From Rhodospirillales bacterium (lineage in GTDB: Bacteria > Pseudomonadota > Alphaproteobacteria > QKFK01 > SZUA-500): 40,292 nt of DNA. Below are positions 1 to 9,600 of the stretch, in pieces. The stretch lies in contig QKFK01000177.1 in the NCBI GenBank assembly GCA_003252195.1, forward strand, positions 1 to 40,292. Direction: 5' to 3'. How positions within the stretch are numbered: position 1 is the stretch's first letter; the number at the start of each line of letters is the position of its first letter. The notes under the pieces are model-generated. The model was not told where the DNA came from and made no database searches. It saw only the letters and a list, made by a program, of their open reading frames with translations. The position numbers and the translations under genes were made by a program.

Positions 1-1044
1 TAATTACACCTTCTTCATCAGCATATACTGGTTTTACCACCTTGGCTTTGGGCAATATTTTATCTGGATTAGAGGCTAACTCGGCACTGGCACCTAATGA
101 CGCAAACATCTTGGCAAAACGCTCTAAAGCCTCCCCAGAATTAAGGACCTTTTGCAACTTTGCCTCAGCCTCTGCATCATCAAAGGCTAATTTAGATGTT
201 TTAAGAGTTTCACAGACTGTAGTTTTAACTAGACTATACAGTTTTTCATTCTTATATTCATTTTTTAGGAATGAAAACACTTCTTTAAGCTCAAGAGCAT
301 TACCCACAGTACGAGAATATAATTTATTCATATCGCTAATCATGCCACTAGCGTTGATCCCCATAATTTTTACTGCATCGCACATTGTTTGCGCCAGAGT
401 TTCAGCTCCTGAATAATCTGGAGAGTAGCTCCCTTTGCCATATTTAACATCCAAAAATAAACTGTCTTTTATTCCAGCTGCTAGCTTCTTAGACAATATA
501 GAAATCGTAATTAAATAACCGTTACACTCATTTCTCTAATAGCATAAACTCTTTTTTCTGCTGATGTAAGCTGAGATGTTGGGCCAATAATACCCAAGCC
601 AGTATTTTTAACTGTCTTTTTAAAATCTGCATTAGATATGTTCGTTTGGTAGTTTGGAACGGCCTCAACCTTATCAAGCGTACCGCCTGTAAATAATATA
701 CCAGGGCCAGTAATCATTGGAACATAAGCACCACATGCGGCTAAAATCGGGGCTGAAATAATATCAACCTTATCACCCACACCACCCGTTGACATAGCGT
801 CTACAACTGGTCCGTCTAAATCCATCACGTTCCAATCAAGCACCATACCCGTATCTAAAACAGCATTTATAAAATGAACTATCTCTTCAATATCTAAATC
901 ATTTAGATAAATTGCCATGCAAAGAGCAGCAATTTGCCCGTCAGAAACCGACCAATTTGCAACGCCATCAACAAAGCCAACTATCTCTTCCATAGTTAGT
1001 TTTTGTTTATCACGTTTCTTCCTGATAACTTCCTGCGGTAACAT
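1..1044 (-). pseudogene. Frameshifted, diverged thymidine phosphorylase paralogue (second deoA-like copy), cut by the window edge
   Basis: The first 177 codons (from ATG at 1044, SD GGAGGAG) align along their length with the intact deoA upstream in the same operon: both begin MLPQE and share STGGVGDK and TGGTLDK. Reading frame is lost after SVTVI at 511. The homology resumes at once in another frame (LITISILSKKLAAG, then VGNALELKE) and stays open to position 1. Compared with deoA, the loop ESIP is missing, a net loss of about 10 nt. Key residues already differ before the break: the DKH of the phosphate/nucleoside site is DAM, and SGRGLGHTGG is TGPGILFTGG, so the catalytic His is a Met. The Arg of the YAxR segment and the SxxxKK lysines are kept. 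It is therefore a diverged paralogue that has also lost its frame. A sequencing error is possible but a 10-nt gap makes it less likely. Confidence 0.8.
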
Positions 1045-1061
1045 ACTCCTCCTTTGCAGAA

Positions 1062-2252
1062 CTATAGAAATGAAGTTCCGTATTCTGTTTTTTCAACATT
1101 CATATATTCAGCTATTGTTTGAGCAATATCTGCGAATGTTTCACGATTACCAATGTATTCTGGTTTTACATTTTTGCCGAACATAATCACTGGCACATTC
1201 TCTCTTGTGTGGTCTGTGCCTACTGCAGTTGGGTCACAGCCATGGTCAGCCGTAATAAAGACGATATCGTCATCTTTTAATATCTTATAGAGCTCTGGTA
1301 ATCTCTTATCAAAATATTCTAGAGCTTTAGCATAACCAACAACATCACGACGATGTCCATAAAGCATATCAAAATCTACAAAGTTAGGAAAAACAATAGT
1401 TTTATCGCCAGCAGCGGCAACTTCCTCTAAAGTCCTATCCCAAATTTCTTCTAAGCCAGTTGCTTTAACTTGCTTTGAAATACCCTGATGAGCATAAATA
1501 TCCGAGATCTTACCGATAGAAATTACAGTTCCACCCGCATTGAAAACCTTGTCTAAAACTGTTGGTGCAGGAGGCAACACTGAGTAATCGTGACGATTAC
1601 CTGTGCGTTTAAACTCACCAGCTTTTTCACCAACAAATGGGCGCGCAATTATTCTACCGATATTATATTTATCGCACAATTCACGTGCAATATGGCATAG
1701 CTCATACAAACGCTCTAAGCCAAAATGCTCTTCATGGCAAGCAATCTGGAATACGCTATCAGCTTTAATATGTTCTTCGCCATATTCGTCAAGCACAACA
1801 GTGCCTGATGATGCTTTGTTGGCAATGATTCCAGGCAAGTTGCATCTTTTGCAAAATTCATCAACTAGCTCTTGTGGGAATGAAGGAAAATCAGGCTTAA
1901 AATAACCCCAGTCAAATAGAACTGGCACGCCAGCCATCTCCCAGTGACCACTTGGAGTGTCTTTACCGTTGCTAATTTCTGAAGCAAAGCCATATTTACC
2001 TTTTAGCTCGCCATCAAATTCTAAACCTTCAGGCAAATACCCTGATGATTTTTCCGCTAGCTTGCCAAGACCAAGCTCTGCAAGATTTGGCAAATTAAGC
2101 TTACCCTTACGACCTTCGCCATCACCTTTGCCTTCGGCACAGGCTTTTGCTATATGTCCAAGTGTGCTTGAACCTTTATCACCAAATTTTTCAGCATCAG
2201 CGGCTCCGCCAACACCAAATGAATCCATCATCAGGATAATTGCTCTTTTCAT
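1062..2252 (-). CDS. deoB: Phosphopentomutase DeoB
   Basis: This cytoplasmic enzyme interconverts ribose- or deoxyribose-1-phosphate and the 5-phosphates, linking the phosphorylases to DeoC. The 396 residues match the usual length of about 390-407. The N-terminal metal motif is visible as [13 protein letters not shown]. The segment [12 protein letters not shown] carries the Thr that is phosphorylated in the family, and the C-terminal metal ligands appear as TADHGCDPT followed by GTDHTRE. It lies 3 nt downstream of deoA and 17 nt upstream of the broken deoA copy, so it is almost certainly in the cdd-punA-deoC-deoA-deoB transcription unit. Nothing in it looks damaged. Confidence 0.96.
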   Translation of the reverse strand: MKRAIILMMDSFGVGGAADAEKFGDKGSSTLGHIAKACAEGKGDGEGRKGKLNLPNLAELGLGKLAEKSSGYLPEGLEFDGELKGKYGFASEISNGKDTPSGHWEMAGVPVLFDWGYFKPDFPSFPQELVDEFCKRCNLPGIIANKASSGTVVLDEYGEEHIKADSVFQIACHEEHFGLERLYELCHIARELCDKYNIGRIIARPFVGEKAGEFKRTGNRHDYSVLPPAPTVLDKVFNAGGTVISIGKISDIYAHQGISKQVKATGLEEIWDRTLEEVAAAGDKTIVFPNFVDFDMLYGHRRDVVGYAKALEYFDKRLPELYKILKDDDIVFITADHGCDPTAVGTDHTRENVPVIMFGKNVKPEYIGNRETFADIAQTIAEYMNVEKTEYGTSFL

Positions 2253-2255
2253 ATT

Positions 2256-3578
2256 TTACTTCCCTGTTACTGTTTCATACACTGCAGATGTTACATCAGG
2301 AGCTTTGTCTGAAATGCTAATAGCAGCATTAAGTTGCTTAGTTACGTCAGCTACATCAGCTTCGTTTTTAGCATAAACAATTGCAAGAGGCTTATCTTTA
2401 CCTACTTTATCTCCTATTTGACACATATGGGTATAACCAACCGAATAATCAAGTTGTTGATCAGGGTGAGTTCTACCACCGCCAAGTGTAATCACAGAAA
2501 GACCGATAGCTCTTGTATCCATTGCGGTTACATATCCGTCTTTTTCAGGGTAAATTTCTTTAATAACGGCAGCTTTTGGTAAATATTCATCATATTTTTC
2601 CATAAAGTCTGCAGGTCCGCCAAGACCTTCTACCATTTTGGCAAAACACTCAGCGGCCTTACCGCTATCAAGAGCTTTTTGTAGTTTAATTTTTGCTTCA
2701 GCTGTGTTTGCAGCGAGCTTGCCCAAAACTAACATTTCTGCACATAAGGCCATAGTAACTTCATGCAATCTTGGGTCAACATTCTCACCTTTAAGATATT
2801 CAACAGCTTCTTTAATTTCTAATGCATTACCAACATTGCGTCCTAACACAGAATTCATGTCAGTAATAATTGCGTGAGTTGGCACACCTGCGCCACCAGC
2901 AACAGAAACAATAGATTCAGCCAATGCTCTAGCATCTTTTATATTATCCATAAAAGCGCCTGTTCCGCATTTCAAATCCATAACCAAATAATCAAGACCA
3001 GCGGCTAATTTTTTTGATAGAATTGAAGCTGTAATCAATGGAATTGATTCAACAGTAGCTGTTACGTCTCTTACGGCATAAATTCTTTTATCGGCTGGAG
3101 CTAAGTCACCAGTTTGTCCGATAATAGCACAACCAACTTCTCTAGTTACCTTACGGAACAATTCCAAAGATGGAACGGTTGTATAACCAGGAATACTATC
3201 AAATTTATCAAGAGTACCACCTGTATGCCCCAAACCACGACCAGAAATCATTGGCACGAACCCACCGCAAGCAGCAGTCATTGGAGCAAGCATCAAGCTA
3301 ACTTTATCACCAACGCCACCTGTTGAGTGTTTATCAAACACAGGCCCTGGGAGGTTTTCACTCTTCCAATCTAATACAGAACCAGAGTTCTTCATAGCAG
3401 TTGTGAGGTTAACAATCTCGTCTTTTTCCATACCATTTAAGAAAACAGCCATAGTAAGAGCAGAAATTTGACATTCTGGTACTGCCCAACTGGTAACACC
3501 ATTAATGAAAAAATCTATTTCTTCTTTAGTTAATTTTCCACCGTCACGTTTTTTTCTTATTATCTCTTGAGGTAACAT
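2256..3578 (-). CDS. deoA: Thymidine phosphorylase DeoA
   Basis: It catalyses phosphorolysis of thymidine (and deoxyuridine) to the base and 2-deoxyribose-1-phosphate. The 440 residues equal the length of the E. coli enzyme. Visible hallmarks are KHSTGGVGDK (phosphate binding and the catalytic His), the signature SGRGLGHTGGTLDKFDS, the YAVRD arginine, ITASILSKK with the base-contacting Ser and Lys, and KCGTGAFM. It starts 2 nt after the deoC stop, supporting translational linkage. It is intact, in contrast to the diverged copy two genes downstream, so the cell should keep thymidine phosphorylase activity. A pyrimidine-nucleoside phosphorylase (Pdp) is the alternative name for the fold, but length and motifs favour DeoA. 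Confidence 0.95.
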   Translation of the reverse strand: MLPQEIIRKKRDGGKLTKEEIDFFINGVTSWAVPECQISALTMAVFLNGMEKDEIVNLTTAMKNSGSVLDWKSENLPGPVFDKHSTGGVGDKVSLMLAPMTAACGGFVPMISGRGLGHTGGTLDKFDSIPGYTTVPSLELFRKVTREVGCAIIGQTGDLAPADKRIYAVRDVTATVESIPLITASILSKKLAAGLDYLVMDLKCGTGAFMDNIKDARALAESIVSVAGGAGVPTHAIITDMNSVLGRNVGNALEIKEAVEYLKGENVDPRLHEVTMALCAEMLVLGKLAANTAEAKIKLQKALDSGKAAECFAKMVEGLGGPADFMEKYDEYLPKAAVIKEIYPEKDGYVTAMDTRAIGLSVITLGGGRTHPDQQLDYSVGYTHMCQIGDKVGKDKPLAIVYAKNEADVADVTKQLNAAISISDKAPDVTSAVYETVTGK

Positions 3579-3580
3579 AA

Positions 3581-4345
3581 TTAGTAACCTCCTTGGCTAT
3601 TATGTTCAATTTCAACACCCAATACATTTAAAAGGTCAGTTAAAATTGAGCTTGCACCAAAGCGGAAGTTACCAGCGTGAACCCATGTGTCACCCATAAT
3701 TCTTTCAGCCAAATCCATATATTCGCCAGCTTGAGCAGTGTTTTTAATACCACCAGAAGCCTTAAAACCAACATGTTTACCAGATTTTTTAATCTCATTA
3801 AGCATCGTTTCTGCTGCTTCTAAAGTAGCTGATGATGGGGTTTTACCTGTTGAGGTTTTAATAAAATTAGCACCTTCTGCAATAGAAATTGCGCTTGCTT
3901 CTGCAATCAATTCTGGGGTTTTAAGTTCGCCAGATTCAATAATAACTTTAAGCTGAGTTTTATCACCACATGCTTCTTTAGTTGCTTTAACAAGCTTATG
4001 AGCTATTTCTTTATCACCAGCCATAAAAGCTTTATATGGGAACACCACGTCAACTTCATCAGCGCCATCAGCAACTGCTTGCTTAGTTTCTGCAACTGTT
4101 TTTTCAACATCTGTACTACCAGCTGGAAAATTAGTTACTGTTGCAACTTTAACACCTGTGCCAACCAACTCTTTTTTAGCTAATGCTACAAATTTAGGCC
4201 ACACACAAACCGCTGCGGTGCTACCACCTTCGGTTACTGTTTTAGCACATAAATCAATAACATCTTTTTCAGTGTCACCATCATTAAGTGAAGTTAGGTC
4301 AAGTACGCTAAGTGCCTTGTGAGCTATTTCTTTCAAGTCTTCCAT
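3581..4345 (-). CDS. deoC: Deoxyribose-phosphate aldolase DeoC
   Basis: It cleaves 2-deoxyribose-5-phosphate to acetaldehyde and glyceraldehyde-3-phosphate, the exit of the salvage operon into glycolysis. I place the start at the ATG at 4345 (MEDLKE), not at the 27-codon longer ORF start. This ATG lies 1 nt after the punA stop and has GGAG just upstream, and the family begins here. The product is 254 residues. Catalytic residues are visible: Asp in DEVDVVFPY, the Schiff-base Lys in FIKTSTGK and the proton-relay Lys in VGFKASGG. The C-terminal Tyr (QGGY) known from the E. coli enzyme is conserved. The [13 protein letters not shown] opening marks it as the E. coli-like subclass. Confidence 0.96.
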   Translation of the reverse strand: MEDLKEIAHKALSVLDLTSLNDGDTEKDVIDLCAKTVTEGGSTAAVCVWPKFVALAKKELVGTGVKVATVTNFPAGSTDVEKTVAETKQAVADGADEVDVVFPYKAFMAGDKEIAHKLVKATKEACGDKTQLKVIIESGELKTPELIAEASAISIAEGANFIKTSTGKTPSSATLEAAETMLNEIKKSGKHVGFKASGGIKNTAQAGEYMDLAERIMGDTWVHAGNFRFGASSILTDLLNVLGVEIEHNSQGGY

Positions 4346-4346
4346 T

Positions 4347-5162
4347 CTACTTCTCCGCAATAAAGCGAGCGATAACACGCTCAAGTTTTTTGGCAGCCTT
4401 ATCGGCTTGTTCAATAGTCTCCCCATGGGTTAAAGCACCCGCGGTCATTCCTGCACCGTAGTTAGTAATAACTGATACTCCCACAACTTTCATTCCACAA
4501 TGAACGCCCACCAAAGTTTCTGGGACAGTTGACATACCAACTGCATCTGCACCCAAACGTGCAAACATATTAATCTCTGCTGGTGTCTCAAAATTTGGAC
4601 CAGAGGTCATAATATAAATACCTTCTTTAAGGCTAACACCTTCTTTCTCAGCAGCTTCAATAACTTTCGCTCTTAATTCAGGGCTATAAGCTTGGCTCAT
4701 ATCTGGGAAACGAGGACCAATATTTTCATCATTTGGTCCGATTAATGGGTTTAAGCCAGCATAATTAATGTGATCGCTAATAAGCATCAAACTTCCAGGA
4801 GGTAAATCTTTGCGAAGTGAACCAGCTGCGTTTGTTAAAAACAAAGTTTTTGCCCCAACTTCTTTTAATGTTCTAACCAATAAAGCAATTTTTGAAGGAG
4901 CATGACCTTCGTATAAATGCACTCTACCTTGCAAGCATAACACATCTTTTCCGCCCAATTTACCAATCACCATACGACCAGCATGACCAGAAACAGTTGA
5001 GCGTGGCAAACCTTCAATCTCTGAATATGGAATAACAACAGGGTTCTCAATCATATCTGCCAAACCACCAAGACCACTACCCAAAATAAGGGCGATTTCA
5101 GGCTTAATTCCGCCGATTTTTTTCTTAATTTGATCAGCAATTAATTTAATTTCTTCGTTCAT
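4347..5162 (-). CDS. punA: Purine nucleoside phosphorylase, trimeric PNP class
   Basis: It performs phosphorolysis of purine (deoxy)nucleosides, supplying the base and (deoxy)ribose-1-phosphate for DeoB. The 271 residues and motifs are those of the trimeric class, not the hexameric DeoD: LGSGLGGL near the N terminus, GRVHLYEGH for phosphate binding, [10 protein letters not shown] with the purine-binding Glu, GMSTVPE with the phosphate Ser and VITN with the base-binding Asn. The usual segment after that Asn reads YGAGM, so substrate preference within the class (inosine/guanosine versus xanthosine, XapA-like) cannot be fixed by eye. It lies 26 nt downstream of cdd and its stop is 1 nt before deoC. 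Confidence 0.92.
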   Translation of the reverse strand: MNEEIKLIADQIKKKIGGIKPEIALILGSGLGGLADMIENPVVIPYSEIEGLPRSTVSGHAGRMVIGKLGGKDVLCLQGRVHLYEGHAPSKIALLVRTLKEVGAKTLFLTNAAGSLRKDLPPGSLMLISDHINYAGLNPLIGPNDENIGPRFPDMSQAYSPELRAKVIEAAEKEGVSLKEGIYIMTSGPNFETPAEINMFARLGADAVGMSTVPETLVGVHCGMKVVGVSVITNYGAGMTAGALTHGETIEQADKAAKKLERVIARFIAEK

Positions 5163-5188
5163 AAGTAAAGACTCCGTAATATAAAATG

Positions 5189-5590
5189 TTATTTATCCAA
5201 ATTTTCTGGGCCAAAAGAATATGGCAATATTTCAGCTATAGAAACTGTTTGTTCCAATTTGTCTTTTGAGCAAAAATGTATCTTTGTTTCTGATGTAGAA
5301 AACTCACGGATTCTTTGACGACAAGCACCACATGGGCTAACCAAAGCTTTTCCGTCTGAGATAATTAATATGTCAGATATTTTAATATCTCCTCCTAATA
5401 TCATGGCTGAAATAGCTGCTTGCTCGGCACATGAGCCAGATGGGTAAGCTGCATTTTCAACATTACAACCGCAATATAATTTGCCGCTTTCGCCACGAAT
5501 CACAGCACCTACATTATATTTAGAATATGGGGCATATGCTTTATTCATAGCATCTTTGGCTAAATTAAGCATGTCATCAAGATAAGACAT
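5189..5590 (-). CDS. cdd: Cytidine deaminase Cdd
   Basis: A zinc enzyme that deaminates cytidine and deoxycytidine to uridine and deoxyuridine. Its 133 residues fit the short tetrameric form. The catalytic zinc motifs are clear: NVENAAYPSGSCAEQAAI contains the Cys ligand and proton-shuttling Glu, and SPCGACRQRIREF supplies the other two Cys ligands. YAPYSKYNVGAV is the standard N-terminal substrate segment. It is the first gene of the minus-strand salvage operon; an AGGTG ribosome-binding site sits about 8 nt before ATG. The divergent neighbour upp recycles the uracil produced downstream. Confidence 0.96.
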   Translation of the reverse strand: MSYLDDMLNLAKDAMNKAYAPYSKYNVGAVIRGESGKLYCGCNVENAAYPSGSCAEQAAISAMILGGDIKISDILIISDGKALVSPCGACRQRIREFSTSETKIHFCSKDKLEQTVSIAEILPYSFGPENLDK

Positions 5591-5632
5591 AAATAAACAC
5601 CTGCAAAAAATTTAAGATAAAATTTACTGTCA

Positions 5633-5661
5633 ATATTAATGGAACAGAATTTTTATAGCAA
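5633..5661 (-). promoter_or_regulatory. Candidate sigma-70 promoter of the cdd-deo operon
   Basis: On the minus strand TTGCTA and TAATAT are separated by 17 nt, about 45 nt upstream of the cdd ATG. Each hexamer matches four of six consensus positions. No operator palindrome typical of DeoR or CytR was recognised. Confidence 0.35.
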
Positions 5662-5726
5662 GAGATACTTAAAAATATTCGTGAATATCAATTAGCTAAT
5701 AGATTTCAGCATTAAATTTGGTTGTT

Positions 5727-5766
5727 TATAATGATCCCCTTAAGTGCTTTTTTAAGCATTTTTTAA
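5727..5766 (+). promoter_or_regulatory. upp upstream region: TATAAT box followed by a small hairpin and T-run
   Basis: A perfect TATAAT lies at 5727-5732 but no good -35 hexamer sits 16-18 nt upstream. Shortly after comes tgctt-tttt-aagca followed by six T, a weak terminator-like hairpin located before the upp ribosome-binding site. It might be an attenuator or simply a weak stop; the stem is only five pairs. Confidence 0.35.
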
Positions 5767-5830
5767 TTGCCTTTTATAAGCATATGGAATAAGTCTATGT
5801 AGATTTATCAAAAATATGAGGAGCTACATT

Positions 5831-6490
5831 ATGCTTATACCTGAAGAATTTCCAAATCTTCGTATTGTCAAACATCCTTTAGTTCAACACAAACTCACTT
5901 TAATGAGAGACAAAGAAACTTCTACCCGTACTTTCAGAGAATTATTGAAAGAAATTGCATTGCTTATGGGTTATGAAGTAACCAGAAAACTAAAATTAGC
6001 TTCTACAGAAGTTGAAACACCAATTTGCACCATGAAAAAAGCACCTATCATTGCAGGTAAAAAATTGGTTGTAGTTCCTATTTTGCGTGCTGGTATCGGC
6101 ATGGCAGACGGACTTGTAAACCTTGTTCCATCTGCTCGTATCGGACATATCGGTATGTACAGAGACGAAGTTACAAAAGAACCTGTCGAATATCTTGTAA
6201 AGCTACCTGCTGTTGAAGGTCGTTTATTTGTTGTGGTTGACCCAATGCTTGCAACTGGTAATTCTGCAAGAATGGCGATTGACACCTTAATTAAAAGAGG
6301 CATCGACAGAAAAGATATCGTATTTATGGCTCTTGTTGCAGCCCCTGAAGGTGTTGCTAAATTTAATGAAAAATACTCCGACATTCCTGTCTATGTTGCT
6401 TCATTAGATGAAAAATTAAATGAACATGCTTATATCGTACCTGGTCTTGGAGATGCAGGCGATAGATTATTTGGCACTAAGACCATATAA
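5831..6490 (+). CDS. upp: Uracil phosphoribosyltransferase Upp
   Basis: It converts uracil and PRPP to UMP in the cytoplasm. I choose the ATG at 5831 (MLIPEEFPN), because AGGAG lies 7 nt before it. The longer ORF start at 5816 overlaps that ribosome-binding site. The product is 219 residues, slightly longer than typical (about 208). The PRPP-binding loop is [12 protein letters not shown], and the uracil/PRPP-contacting PILRAGIGM and the C-terminal [12 protein letters not shown] are present. It faces away from the cdd-deo operon and completes the salvage set by trapping uracil released from uridine or deoxyuridine. An intrinsic terminator follows directly. Confidence 0.96.
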   Translation: MLIPEEFPNLRIVKHPLVQHKLTLMRDKETSTRTFRELLKEIALLMGYEVTRKLKLASTEVETPICTMKKAPIIAGKKLVVVPILRAGIGMADGLVNLVPSARIGHIGMYRDEVTKEPVEYLVKLPAVEGRLFVVVDPMLATGNSARMAIDTLIKRGIDRKDIVFMALVAAPEGVAKFNEKYSDIPVYVASLDEKLNEHAYIVPGLGDAGDRLFGTKTI

Positions 6491-6518
6491 TTTAAGCAAA
6501 TATTCATAGCTGATTAAT

Positions 6519-6552
6519 AAAAGCCCTGTATATTATAAATGCAGGGCTTTTG
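6519..6552 (+). terminator. Intrinsic terminator of upp
   Basis: AAAAGCCCTG and CAGGGCTTTT form a 10-bp stem around a 13-nt A/T loop, ending in a T-run. It starts about 30 nt after the upp stop. Confidence 0.88.
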
Positions 6553-6554
6553 TC

Positions 6555-6581
6555 TTGATTTGCGCTTCAGGTTTTTATAAT
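6555..6581 (+). promoter_or_regulatory. Candidate promoter of the AsmA-family gene
   Basis: A perfect TATAAT at 6576-6581 is preceded by TTGATT with a short 15-nt spacer. It lies between the upp terminator and the TTG start at 6626. Confidence 0.4.
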
Positions 6582-6625
6582 CTGTTATATATATTAATAG
6601 CTTAGAGGCTTTTGCGGAGAACCCT

Positions 6626-9600
6626 TTGAAAAAAGTAGTTTTAATATTGATATTATTATTTGTTTTAGCCATAGGTGCTCTATTGGCTGCTCCGTCCTTT
6701 ATTGACTGGAACAAATACAAGCAAGAAATGTCATCAAAGGTAAAAGGCATTATTGGCAGAGACATCATAATTCAAGGTAATCTTGATTTATCTATTTTCC
6801 CATCTACAACGATTAACACAGGAAAAGTAATTATTCCGAACAAGGAAAGTGGCTCTAAACCCAATATGATGGAGCTTGAAGGAATAAGCGTAAAAATAGA
6901 TTTGATGTCTTTATTAAAAGGCTCATTAGATATTCAACACGTATCATTAAAAAACCCAACTATTATTGTAGATAAATTTGCCGATGGTTCTTTTAACTGG
7001 AACTTCCCTGCCATTGAACAAGCAAAAAAGACTGGTAGCGGGAGTAGCGTGTCTTTCTCATCTATAACGATAGAGAACTCTACCGTTATATATAGCGATA
7101 TAGAGAGAAAAAGCACTCAACGACTAGAAAATGTTAATGCTGAAATAATTGCCGATAGCCTTATAGGTCCTTTCCGCATAGAAGGTAGCGGTAAGTTTAA
7201 AGGAGTTCCTTCTGGCTTTGCGATATCTATTGAAAAACTAATTAACAACGCCCCCTATAATTTTAGCATTGCTTTATCTCAAGCAGAGGCAAAAGCATTT
7301 TTAGGATTTAGTGGTATAGCAACTCCAGATAATCAAAATAATTATAAGTTAAAAGGCGATGTATCATTTAACGTGCAAGAACCAGATAAACTTATACCAT
7401 TTATCTGGCCAAATGAAACATTAGCCCAAGAACTAGCCATGCCTTTTGCAGTCAACATGACATTAGATGGCGACAAACCATTATACAAGCTCACTGACCT
7501 TGTATTCAAATATGGCGAAAATGCTGCTGCGGGTATTGGAGAATATAGAGTTGGTAGCAAGGGCGACAACGACCACCTAAAACTACAATTGCAATTCTCT
7601 AAGTTAATATCTGACAATTTTGTCACCTACAGCAAAAGATATTTAGAGCAAAACAAGGGCCATGAGTTATCTATTAAATTGCCTCAATACACAGATATTG
7701 AGTTTATGGCATTGATTAACTTAATCAACTACAAAGACGGATCAATAAGAGACACAAGCGCCAACATAAATATTGAAAAGGGCAATCTCTTTATAAAAGA
7801 GCTCAAGAGTTTCTTACCTGGAAACACATCATTCTCTTTGTTAGCTCAAACAGATTTAAAAAGTGAAACACCTTCTTTTAGTGGTCAACTAAATATCGAC
7901 ACCCAAAATTTAAAGAACGTTATGTCATGGCTAGAAGTTGGTTCAACTGACGATAAAACCGTTGGTTTTAGAGAAGCATCAATTAACACTACATTTAAGC
8001 TCTCAAATGACTCCATAATTTTACCAGATGCAAAAATAAAATTTGATAAAACAAATGCAGAGCTAGCCCTAAACATGCTTCGCACTGAGCGTCCAACGAT
8101 GGGTGTGTCATTAAAATTAGATGAGATAAATTTTGACGGATACAACGAACCAGGCAAAAAAGAAACATCTGTAGATTACCTAACATCTCTAAGTGATTTA
8201 TTTAAAAAATCATCAATATTGAATAACTATGATGCAAACGCTAGCCTAAGTGCAAATAGCATTGTTTATGGAGGGGTACCCCTACTAACATTAAGCACTG
8301 ACTTTTCTTTAGCCAATGGAAACATGACCCTGAGTTCATTTAAAATATCTAACTTAGCAGGAGCATCTGTGAGTGTAGTTGGCGGACTTTCTGGGTTTGG
8401 CAGTGACAATATAAATGTTCAAAATCTTGGATTTGAAATATCATCAGAAAATCCTAAATATGTTTTATCAAGACTAAGCTTAGAACCAAAATCGTTTGAT
8501 ATATCAAAATTTGGTCAAAGCTCATTTAAAGGCATTATTAACGGCAACAAAGAAAATATTAGCTCTGATCTATTGCTTCAAGGTGGCGGAATATATTGGC
8601 ACGCAAAAGGATCTATCGCTAAATCTGACACGGGTCGAAAATACGACTTTATATCCGATATTAGAAGCAATGAAACGCTCGATCTAATTCATTTATTTAA
8701 GCCAACATATGTACCAAGGACACCAAACTTGGGCGTATTTAAAATGGTTAACCGAATTAACGGTACAAAAAACGACCTTACTTTTGCATCAACCGATTTG
8801 TTTATCGGAGCAATTAACTACAAGGGAGAGATTCAATTATCTACAATCAACCCTCAACCAAAAGTCACACTAAACGGTAGCATTAACCAAATTGATGTAT
8901 CAAAATTCTTCCCTAAAAACATGACTTTTGCGTCTCTAGAAAACAAACATATATTTGCAAATTCACAGAACACAAATCCGTACTTAACATATGTTTCATC
9001 AATACCAAAATACATAATTGAAGAACCTCTTAGCAAACACCCATGGTTTAACAATGTTGCTGCATTTAAAAATATCTTACTTAGAAAACCATCAACAGTT
9101 GCTGGAGACTTAGATTTATCATTCCTAAGCCTCATTGATGCAGATGTGAACATAACCACAGACAAGCTTATATATGCCGACAAAGAAATCAGCAACGCAT
9201 CATTAAAATTCTTATTAAACAATAAATTACTGCAAATAAACGAGCTTAAAGGCGGATATAATGGCGGTAAAATAGATATTAATTGTTCTTTAGATGCTCG
9301 AGATGCAACAACTTTTATTGGCAATTTAAACTTAGAAAAAGCTCAATCTAAAGCCCCTCTGTTAGGTAGCTCTTTATACGATATATCTGACACCACATAT
9401 GACCTTAACCTAAAATGGGATACTAAAGGTAAATCGCTAAGAGAGTTTAACAGAAAAGCTGTTGCTAATGCCTCGTATCATTTTCATGGTGGCAAGATTA
9501 AGGGAATGGCTCTAGATATTTTAGAAGAAAAGATTAAAAATAAAAAAACTGCCGATGGCACTATATCAATGCTACAAGAAAATCTAGAACAAGGCATCAC

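Noticed and set aside
42-416. Plus-strand 124-residue ORF at the left edge
   Set aside because: It is antisense to the second half of the deoA-like pseudogene, which shows clear homology on the minus strand; no ribosome-binding site or recognisable protein.
5628-5633. Perfect minus-strand TTGACA upstream of cdd
   Set aside because: No acceptable -10 lies 16-18 nt downstream (the positions are T-runs), so I preferred the TTGCTA/TAATAT pair.
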